A stretch of 64,000 nucleotides of DNA. Origin: Metapseudomonas otitidis (GTDB lineage: Bacteria; Pseudomonadota; Gammaproteobacteria; Pseudomonadales; Pseudomonadaceae). Shown one piece after another: positions 56,910-64,000 of the stretch. The notes beneath the pieces are model-generated. The model searched no databases and was not told the DNA's origin. It saw only the letters and a program-made list of their open reading frames with translations. The stretch covers positions 103,455 to 167,454 of the forward strand of contig NZ_FOJP01000011.1 in the NCBI RefSeq assembly GCF_900111835.1. Reading direction: 5' to 3'. How positions within the stretch are numbered: position 1 is the stretch's first letter; each line of letters opens with the position of its first letter. The position numbers and the translations under genes were made by a program.

Positions 56910-58484
56910 ATGCCGTTCGGGCCGCCCCCCAAGCTCAATCTGCGCAGCCTCATTCTCCTGTTCGCCCTTGCCGCGACCCTGGCGACGCTCGCCAATAACC
57001 TGCTGGTGACCTACGGCATCCAGCGCCAGGCTTTGGTGCAGAACGCCCTGGAGGCCAACCGTGCCTACGCGGCCAAGCTCGCCGCCAGCATCAATGAAAG
57101 CCTGTCCGGAGACCTGGAACGCCTGCGCTTCAGTGCCACACTGCTGGGCAACGTGCCGGGCGACACGAAGCAGATGGCACTGGAGGCCGAGCGCCTGCTG
57201 ATGCAGGACCACGGCTTCAACACCGTGCTGGTGGCCAACGCCGAGGGCACCGTGGTGGCCTCCAAGCCGGACAGCCTGGGCATCAACGGCCAGGCCCTGC
57301 GCTCTCGGGAGGCCCTGCAGCAGCGCCGGGCGATGGTCAGCCCGGCATTCCGCTCCCTGGCGGGCAACCTCATCGTCTTCGTCTCCCACCCCATCTGGGG
57401 GCACGACGGCCAGTACCTGGGGCTGATCGGCGGCACCATCTACCTGGGCAAGCCCAATGCCCTGGATTCGCTCGTCAGCCAGCACTTCCACCACGACGCC
57501 TCCAACGTCTACCTGGTGGACCCGGACCGCAAGGTGCTGTTCCACCCCGACGCCAGTCGCGTTGGCGAGCGCCTGGGCGCCAACCCCATCGTCGACGCGG
57601 TGCTCAAGGGGGAGAGCGGCGCCATGCAGGCGGTCAACACGCGGGGCGTGGAGATGCTCGCCGGCTACGCCAGCGTGCCGTTGAGTGGCTGGGGCGTGGT
57701 GGCGCAGCAGCCCCTGGCCGAGACTCAGGCGGCCGTGGAAGAGCTGATGAAGCGCCTGCTGGCCGGGCTGCTGCCCATGAGCCTGCTGGGTGTGGGACTG
57801 ATTCTCTGGATCTCCGCGCGTATCAGCCGCCCCCTGCGGCAACTGGCCGAGAGTGCCGCGCAGCCGGAGCGGGCGGAGAAGGCCCTGCGGGTGAAGGCCT
57901 GGTATGCCGAAGCGTGGATGATCAAACAGGCCCTGCTGGCGGGCCTGGAAGTGACCCGGGCCAAGCTCGGCCAACTGGACCTGCAGGCCAAGAGCGACCC
58001 CCTCACCGGGCTGGCCAACCGGCGCGCCATGGAAGAGCGTTTGCAGGCCTGGCAGCGGCTGGGCACGCCGTTCTCCGTCATCAGCCTGGACATCGACCAC
58101 TTCAAGCGGGTCAACGACACCTTCGGCCACGACACGGGTGACGACGTGCTGCGCCAGTTCGCCGAGCTGTTGCGCCAGAGCTGCCGGGAGCGGGATCTGC
58201 CGTGCCGTGTCGGTGGCGAGGAGTTCATCCTGCTGCTGCCCGACGCACCCCTGCGCACGGCGGTGGAGGTGGCCGAGCGTTTCCGCGCCCGGCAGGAGGC
58301 CACGCCGATCGCGCCCGTTGGCCAGATCACCGTGTCCCTCGGCGTGGTGCACTGGGCACCCCAGGGCGGGCGCAGCGTGCCGGACGTGCTCAAGCGTGCG
58401 GACGCCTTGCTCTACCAGGCCAAGCAGGCCGGGCGCAACCGGGTCATGGCGGACGAGACACTGACGTTCGAGTCAATCAGTTGA
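56910..58484 (+). CDS. Membrane diguanylate cyclase with dCache sensor
   Basis: This 524-residue inner-membrane enzyme has TM1 (about 12-32), a periplasmic dCache domain (about 40-285, with VLVANAEGTVVASKPDSLG and VYLVDPDRKVLFHPD), TM2 (about 286-306) and a cytosolic GGDEF domain. The active site is GGEEF (435-439), and an inhibitory I-site RERD lies five residues upstream (426-429), so it should make c-di-GMP and be product-inhibited. It stands before the TPS adhesin gene, and c-di-GMP control of surface attachment is a natural link, though unproved. Confidence 0.92.
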   Translation: MPFGPPPKLNLRSLILLFALAATLATLANNLLVTYGIQRQALVQNALEANRAYAAKLAASINESLSGDLERLRFSATLLGNVPGDTKQMALEAERLLMQDHGFNTVLVANAEGTVVASKPDSLGINGQALRSREALQQRRAMVSPAFRSLAGNLIVFVSHPIWGHDGQYLGLIGGTIYLGKPNALDSLVSQHFHHDASNVYLVDPDRKVLFHPDASRVGERLGANPIVDAVLKGESGAMQAVNTRGVEMLAGYASVPLSGWGVVAQQPLAETQAAVEELMKRLLAGLLPMSLLGVGLILWISARISRPLRQLAESAAQPERAEKALRVKAWYAEAWMIKQALLAGLEVTRAKLGQLDLQAKSDPLTGLANRRAMEERLQAWQRLGTPFSVISLDIDHFKRVNDTFGHDTGDDVLRQFAELLRQSCRERDLPCRVGGEEFILLLPDAPLRTAVEVAERFRARQEATPIAPVGQITVSLGVVHWAPQGGRSVPDVLKRADALLYQAKQAGRNRVMADETLTFESIS

Positions 58485-58598
58485 CGTCAAAAAGACTCGC
58501 TGTAAAAAATTTCTGACAGCCAATTCCTACACAAAAGTCGGCGTGGTATACAACGGCGGTTTTCCCGAGCCCTTTCTTGCCGTCAAAGGACTGCTGCC

Positions 58599-61500
58599 AT
58601 GAATCGAGCCTTCTCGCTGGTCTGGAATCCCCGTCTGCGTGCCTGGTGTGTCGCCGATGAGCATGCCCGGCGGCGCAAGGCGGGGTCCGGCGCGGTCCTG
58701 GCGTGCGCGCTGCTGGCTCCGGTGGCGGCGCTGGCGGCCGACCTGCCCACCGGTGGCCAGGTGGTTTCCGGCAGCGGTGCCATCAGCCAGCCCAACGCCC
58801 AGCAGATGGTCATCGACCAGTCCAGCAACAAGCTGGCGATCAACTGGCAGAGCTTCGACATCGGCGCCGGCAAGCGCGTGACCTTCAACCAGCCCGGCAG
58901 TGACGCCATCGCCCTCAACCGCGTGGTGGGCAGCGACGGTTCGAAGATCATGGGCCAGCTGGATGCCAACGGCCGGGTGTTCCTGGTCAACCCCAACGGC
59001 GTGCTGTTCGGCAGCGGTGCCCAGGTCCAGGTCGGCGGCCTGGTGGCCTCGACCCTGGACATCGACCCGCAGGATTTCGAACGCGGCCACTACCGCTTCA
59101 AGGGCGACGGCACGCCGGCGGCCGTGGTCAACCAGGGCACCCTCAGCGCAGCCGACGGCGGCGCCGTGGCGCTGCTGGGGGGCACCGTCAGCAACCAGGG
59201 GGTGATCGTCGCCCAGCAGGGCAGCGTGGCCCTGGCGGCCGGCAATGCCATGACCCTGGATTTCGCCGGTGACGGCCTGCTCAAGGTCCAGGTGGACGAG
59301 GCGGCAGCGGATGCGCTGGTGGAGAACCACAAGCTGATCCGCGCCGACGGCGGCAAGGTGCTGCTCACCGCCGACGCGGGCGATGCGCTGCTCAAGACCG
59401 TGGTCAACAACACCGGCGTCATCGAGGCCCGCACCCTGGGCCAGAAGGACGGCAAGATCATGCTCATGGGCGACTTCGACGGCGGCGTGGTCAAGGTGGC
59501 CGGCACCCTCGACGCCAGCGCGCCCAACGGCGGCAACGGCGGTTTCATCGAGACCAGCGGCGCCCACGTGCAGATCGCCGACGACGTGAAGGTCACCACC
59601 CTGGCGCCCAAGGGCAAGACCGGCGAGTGGCTGATCGACCCCTACAACGTGACCATTTCCAACGCCACCAGCTCCGGCATGGGCGGCTTCAACGGCAACG
59701 CCAACGACAGCGTGCTCAACGTCACCACCCTCACCAATGCCCTGGCCAGCACCGGGGTGACGGTGACCACCGGCGTCGGCGGCAGCCAGGCCGGCAACAT
59801 CACCGTGGACGCGCCCATCCGCTGGAGCGCCAACACGGTGCTGGCACTCAACGCCGCCGGCAGCATCATCATCAACAAGGACATCACCGCCACCGGCAAC
59901 AACGCCGGGCTGTCCATGTCCTACAGCGGCAGCTACAGCCTGAACAAGGGCGCCCGCGTGACCCTGTCCGGCAGCAACGCCAGCCTCAGCCTGGCGGGCA
60001 CCGGCTACGTCCTGATCCATGACATCGGCGCGTTGCAGAACATCACCAGCACGGGCTTCTACGCCCTGGGCAACGACATCGACGCCAGCGCCACCGCGGG
60101 CTGGAACGGTGGCGCCGGCTTCAACCCGCTGGATGGGGCGAGCACCAACTTCGCCGGCCTTGGCCACAGCATCGACAGGCTCACCATCAACCGCGGGTCG
60201 GAGAGCGACGTCGGGCTGTTCCGCACCGTGAGCGGCAACGTCCGTGACCTGACCCTGTCGAATGCCCGCATCACCGGCCAGATGAACGTCGGTGGTATCG
60301 CCGCCACCCTCGGCGGCACCCTCAGCAACGTCCACATGACCGGCAGCGTGTCCGGCTCCGGGACCTTCGTCGGCGGCCTGGCCGGCACGGTGAACAACGG
60401 CATCATCCGCTACTCGTCCTCTGCCGCCGACGTGACCGGCCTGACTGTGGTGGGCGGGCTGGCGGGCAGCGTGCAGAGCATTGCCATGGCCGACTCCTAT
60501 GCCACCGGCTCGGTCACCGCCACGGTCAGCAACACCAGTGCGTTTGCGGGTGGGCTGCTGGGCGAGGTGATCTCCAGCGCGACCCTGACCAACACCTACG
60601 CCAGCGGCAAGGTCACCGGCTACACCACCACGGGCGGCCTGATCGGTGGCGGCTACCTGCCCACCATCACCGTCAACACCAGCTACTGGGACATCAACAG
60701 CACCGGCCAGTCCAGCTCCCTGGGTGGCGGTACCGGCCTGACCAGTGCCGTGCGCAACCAGTCGGCCTACACCGGCTTCGACTTCACCAACATGTGGGTG
60801 ATGTTCGAAGGCGATACCCGGCCGATGCTGCGCAACGAATACTCCACGACCCTCTTCACCCCCCACGCCCTGCAACTGATGGGGCTGGACCTGACAGCCA
60901 ATTACCGCCTGGGCACCGACCTGAGCCTGGCCAGCGCCATGGCCGCCAGCGGCGGCTACTACGGCGAGGTATGGGGCGCGTCGGGTTTCCGCCCGGTCGG
61001 CAGCAACGCACAGCAATTCACCGGCAGCTTCGACGGGCAGGGCCACAGCATCAGCGGCCTGGCCATCAACCGCGCGGCCACCGACTATGTCGGCCTGTTC
61101 GGCTACACCTCCGGCGCGACCCTGGCCAACGTCAAGCTGGTGGGCGGCAACGTCACCGGCAGAGACAACGTCGGTGCCCTGGTCGGCTACATGCAGGGCG
61201 GCACCCTCGGCAACGCATCGGCCAGCACCACGGTCAGCGGCACCAGCACCAGCGAAGCCAATACCGGCGGGCTGGTAGGCACCAACGACAGCGGCACCAT
61301 CGCCGATGCCTCCGCCACCGGCAATGTCACCGGGGCTGGCTACCAGGTCGGTGGCCTGGTCGGCTTCAACGTCAACGGCGGCAGCATCACCCGCTCCTAT
61401 GCCACCGGTAACGTCACCGGCACCAACACGACCGCCAACCTCGGCTATGTCGGTGGCCTGGTGGGCGCCAACGGCTACAGCGGCGACGGTGGCTCCATCA

Positions 61501-64000
61501 GCCAGTCCTACGCCACCGGCACGGTGAGGGCGTCGTCGGGGCCGGTCGGCGGTTTCGTCGGCCACAACGAAGGCAGCATCACCGACTCCTACGCCACCGG
61601 CGCGGTGATCGGCCAGGGCTCTGCGAGCAACATCGGCGGCTTCGCCGGGGTCAATTTCATCAACGGCACCATCAGCAACAGCTACTCCACCGGCTACGTC
61701 GCCGGCGGCACCCAGCTGGGTGGCTTCGTCGGCTACAACAACGGCTCCAATGGCGCCATCAGCAACGCCTACTGGAACACCCAGACCAGTGGCCAGTCGC
61801 AGGCCGCGTCCGGCGGCCTGGTGAACGGCATCACCGGGCGTACTACCGCGCAGCTCCAGGGTGGGCTGCCGTCCGGCTTCTCCTCGTCCATCTGGGGCAC
61901 CGGCACCAACCTCTACCCGTACTTCACCTGGCGCTACAGCACCACGCCCATCGCCATCAGCGGCAAGGCCTTCAGCAATGGCGGCAGCACGGCCCTGGCG
62001 GGCGCGACGCTGACCGCCGTATCCGGCGGCATGGCCATCGGCAGCGGCAGCAGCGGGGCGGACGGCTACTACTACATCCTCAGCGATGCCAGCGGCCTGG
62101 ATGCCAACGGCGCCATCGCCTACCTGGATGGCAATGCCGACACCGGCGCCGGCTTCGGCGACGTGATCGGCATCAACGGCATCCAGGGGCTGGACGTCTA
62201 CAGCTCCGCCGCGCGCCTGGCCACGGGGCAGGGCAGCCTCTCGGCGACCCGCAGCCGCTACCTGGCCGCGCGCGGCAGTTATGCCGATGCCGACCTGGCG
62301 TTCCTCTCGTCCAGCGACTTCTCAGCCCTCACCAGCAGCGGCTACGGCCTCTACCTGGCTGCCAGCGCCGCCAACTACAGCCTGGACACCCACCTCGGCT
62401 CCGGCGGCCTGCTCAGCCTCGACAGCGGCGGTGCCTTCGGCATCAGCGGCACCCGCCAGCTGTCGGCAGGCGGCAACCTCAACGTGGCCGACCGCCTGAC
62501 CTGGGGCGACAACGCCGGGCTGACCCTCAGCACCAGCAATGGCGGCAACGTCCTGCTGGGGGATGGCATCGACGCCGCCAGCGGCAGCCTGACCCTCTCT
62601 GCTGCCGGCACTGCGACCAGCAACGGGGGCGTCAACCTCGGCGTGCTGAATCTCACCGGTGGCACCTGGAGCCAGGTAGCCGCAAGCCTGCCCAGCTTCA
62701 GCGTCACCGACTTCCGCCTCAGCCCCGGTGCCACCTTCGTGCGCGCCCTGGGCGGTGACGGCAGTGTCGCCACGCCGTACCGCATCACCGATGTCTATGG
62801 CCTGCAGGGCCTGGCCTCCACCAGCCTGGCGGGCAGCCGCTTCGTCTTGGCGAACGACATCAATGCCTCCAGCAGCGCGCTGTGGAACAGCGGCACCGGC
62901 TTCCTCTCCATCGGCAGCCTGGCCAACCCCTTCACCGGCCGGCTCGACGGGCAGGGGCACCGTATCAGCGGCCTGGCCATCAACCGTACCGGCAGCACCT
63001 ACAGCGGCCTGTTCGGCTACAACGCCGGCTACGTCGGCAACCTCAACCTGGTGGGTGGCAGCGTGGCCGGTGGCAGCTACACCGGTGCCCTGGTGGGCTA
63101 CAACGCCGCCGCCGGGATGGTCGAGCGGGTCAGCAGCGACACCGCCGTCACCGGCACGGGCAACGTCGGCGCCCTGGTCGGCACCAACGCCGGGACCCTC
63201 AGCGAGTCCCTGGCCACGGGCAGCGCCAGCGGCGGCCTGAATGGCGGCGGCCTGGCCGGCAGCAACGCCAGCACCGGCACCATCCGCGACAGCTACGCCA
63301 CCGGCAGCGCCCAGGGCAGCGCCACGGCAGGCGGCCTGGTCGGGTTCAACGACGGCAGCCTGCTGCGTGTCTATTCCACGGGCACGGCCAGCTCCAGCGT
63401 CGGCGCGGTCGGCGGTCTGGTGGGCAGCAATGTCGGCACCGCCACCGGCAGCTTCTGGAACACCACCACCAGCGGCCTGGCCCAGGGCGCCGGGGCCGGC
63501 AATGGCAGCGGCATCTCCGGGTTGACCAGCGCCCAGCTCACCAGCCTGGCGCCCTTCGTGGCGGCCGGCTGGAGCATCGACGACGCCGGTGGTACCGGCG
63601 CCACCTGGCGCATGTACGAGGGTCACAGCGCGCCGCTGCTGCGCAGCTTCATGACCGCCCTCAGCGTCAATGTCGGCAACGCCAGCAAGACCTACGACGG
63701 CAGCGCCACCAGCAGCACCGGCGCCCTGGTGTTCCCCATCGGCTACGACCCGGCCCTGGTTTCCGGCAGCGCCCTCTACACCGCCAACAGCGCCAACGCT
63801 GGCACCTACAGCGGCGCCAACCTGCGCGCGAGCGGGCTCTATTCCAGCCAGTTCGGCTATGACATCGAGATGCTCGCCGGCACCCTGACCATCGACAAGG
63901 CCGCGCTGACCATCACTGCCAGCAACGCCAGCAAGACCTACGGCCAGACCGCTTCGCTGAGCGGCTTCAGCACCTCGGGCCTGATTGCGGGCGACCAGGT
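58599..64000 (+). CDS. Two-partner-secretion adhesin (TpsA), 5' part
   Basis: At least 1,800 codons are open to the right edge, so the gene is partial. AAAGGA precedes the ATG. The N-terminus has the extended signal peptide MNRAFSLVWNPRLRAWCVAD, followed by a haemagglutination-activity TPS domain with NPNG (131-134) in VFLVNPNGVLFGSG. From about residue 500 there are two blocks of GLUG-type repeats (GGLAG/GGLVG, SYATGSVT, about 20-35 residues each). The last visible residues (from about 1,687) form MBG-type repeats (NVGNASKTYDG, NASKTYGQ). It should be exported by a TpsB pore, not found in this window, and act in adhesion or biofilm. Confidence 0.92.
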   Translation, partial: MNRAFSLVWNPRLRAWCVADEHARRRKAGSGAVLACALLAPVAALAADLPTGGQVVSGSGAISQPNAQQMVIDQSSNKLAINWQSFDIGAGKRVTFNQPGSDAIALNRVVGSDGSKIMGQLDANGRVFLVNPNGVLFGSGAQVQVGGLVASTLDIDPQDFERGHYRFKGDGTPAAVVNQGTLSAADGGAVALLGGTVSNQGVIVAQQGSVALAAGNAMTLDFAGDGLLKVQVDEAAADALVENHKLIRADGGKVLLTADAGDALLKTVVNNTGVIEARTLGQKDGKIMLMGDFDGGVVKVAGTLDASAPNGGNGGFIETSGAHVQIADDVKVTTLAPKGKTGEWLIDPYNVTISNATSSGMGGFNGNANDSVLNVTTLTNALASTGVTVTTGVGGSQAGNITVDAPIRWSANTVLALNAAGSIIINKDITATGNNAGLSMSYSGSYSLNKGARVTLSGSNASLSLAGTGYVLIHDIGALQNITSTGFYALGNDIDASATAGWNGGAGFNPLDGASTNFAGLGHSIDRLTINRGSESDVGLFRTVSGNVRDLTLSNARITGQMNVGGIAATLGGTLSNVHMTGSVSGSGTFVGGLAGTVNNGIIRYSSSAADVTGLTVVGGLAGSVQSIAMADSYATGSVTATVSNTSAFAGGLLGEVISSATLTNTYASGKVTGYTTTGGLIGGGYLPTITVNTSYWDINSTGQSSSLGGGTGLTSAVRNQSAYTGFDFTNMWVMFEGDTRPMLRNEYSTTLFTPHALQLMGLDLTANYRLGTDLSLASAMAASGGYYGEVWGASGFRPVGSNAQQFTGSFDGQGHSISGLAINRAATDYVGLFGYTSGATLANVKLVGGNVTGRDNVGALVGYMQGGTLGNASASTTVSGTSTSEANTGGLVGTNDSGTIADASATGNVTGAGYQVGGLVGFNVNGGSITRSYATGNVTGTNTTANLGYVGGLVGANGYSGDGGSISQSYATGTVRASSGPVGGFVGHNEGSITDSYATGAVIGQGSASNIGGFAGVNFINGTISNSYSTGYVAGGTQLGGFVGYNNGSNGAISNAYWNTQTSGQSQAASGGLVNGITGRTTAQLQGGLPSGFSSSIWGTGTNLYPYFTWRYSTTPIAISGKAFSNGGSTALAGATLTAVSGGMAIGSGSSGADGYYYILSDASGLDANGAIAYLDGNADTGAGFGDVIGINGIQGLDVYSSAARLATGQGSLSATRSRYLAARGSYADADLAFLSSSDFSALTSSGYGLYLAASAANYSLDTHLGSGGLLSLDSGGAFGISGTRQLSAGGNLNVADRLTWGDNAGLTLSTSNGGNVLLGDGIDAASGSLTLSAAGTATSNGGVNLGVLNLTGGTWSQVAASLPSFSVTDFRLSPGATFVRALGGDGSVATPYRITDVYGLQGLASTSLAGSRFVLANDINASSSALWNSGTGFLSIGSLANPFTGRLDGQGHRISGLAINRTGSTYSGLFGYNAGYVGNLNLVGGSVAGGSYTGALVGYNAAAGMVERVSSDTAVTGTGNVGALVGTNAGTLSESLATGSASGGLNGGGLAGSNASTGTIRDSYATGSAQGSATAGGLVGFNDGSLLRVYSTGTASSSVGAVGGLVGSNVGTATGSFWNTTTSGLAQGAGAGNGSGISGLTSAQLTSLAPFVAAGWSIDDAGGTGATWRMYEGHSAPLLRSFMTALSVNVGNASKTYDGSATSSTGALVFPIGYDPALVSGSALYTANSANAGTYSGANLRASGLYSSQFGYDIEMLAGTLTIDKAALTITASNASKTYGQTASLSGFSTSGLIAGDQ

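Noticed and set aside
58527..61565. Very long antisense open frame (over 1,000 codons) opposite the adhesin
   Set aside because: It is low in real protein signal and rich in Val, Ala, Gly and Asp, mirroring the repetitive GC-rich coding strand. The plus strand has an ESPR, a TPS domain and a ribosome site.

Overview
The window looks like chromosomal DNA of a Pseudomonas species. It is GC-rich and densely coded, with a catRBCA catechol operon, a Pseudomonas-type RlhA, many LysR and AraC regulators, and a thioquinolobactin-type siderophore cluster. No rRNA, tRNA or CRISPR array was seen. One visibly AT-rich stretch (about 24.06-27.06 kb) stands apart as a small acquired island.

Left part (1-23 kb). 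The window opens inside the last gene of a quinohemoprotein amine dehydrogenase operon. An acyl-CoA synthetase behind a LiuR-like palindrome follows, paired with an AraC regulator. Next come a VOC protein divergent from a LysR regulator, a SulP transporter, and the catechol ortho-cleavage set: catR divergent from catB-catC-catA, which takes catechol to muconate, muconolactone and 3-oxoadipate enol-lactone. A LysR gene and a DHA2 MFS exporter with a divergent AraC regulator follow. The AraC gene has no ordinary start codon. Then come a membrane acyltransferase behind a perfect palindrome, and an envelope module of alkaline-phosphatase-fold transferase, PepSY protein, response regulator and sensor kinase. 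Secreted proteins, a retropepsin-like protein, an NmrA-type reductase and an HxlR regulator complete this part.

Island and repeats (23.7-28.2 kb). The AT-rich island holds a patatin-like phospholipase on the minus strand and, divergent from it, an EVE-domain protein overlapping a two-helix membrane protein. This gene content suggests an undescribed defence locus, but that is inference. A BRO-N gene and four tandem copies of a 97-98 bp double-hairpin repeat follow, then rlhA.

Siderophore cluster (about 31-51.3 kb). The minus-strand operon, in order of transcription, encodes an aminotransferase (QbsB), an E1-like/rhodanese protein (QbsC), a JAMM protease (QbsD), a ubiquitin-like sulfur carrier (QbsE), tryptophan 2,3-dioxygenase, kynurenine 3-monooxygenase, an arylformamidase and an HbpS/GlcG-like protein. 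An AraC regulator precedes it. Divergently, the plus strand encodes a CaiB/BaiF-like protein (QbsK), an AMP-ligase/methyltransferase fusion (QbsL), two half-size ABC transporters, a FyuA-like TonB receptor and a YbtX/RhtX-like MFS permease. The route would be tryptophan to 3-hydroxykynurenine to xanthurenate, then O-methylation and thioacid formation, with iron-complex uptake by a yersiniabactin-like module. A Fur box and tandem activator-like repeats lie between the two arms. An M24 creatinase-like gene and a TetR gene with a perfect palindrome flank the right side.

Right part (52-64 kb). This holds a hybrid histidine kinase, a thioredoxin-like protein, a LysR/EamA pair, a dCache-GGDEF diguanylate cyclase and the first 1,800 codons of a huge two-partner-secretion adhesin that runs off the end.
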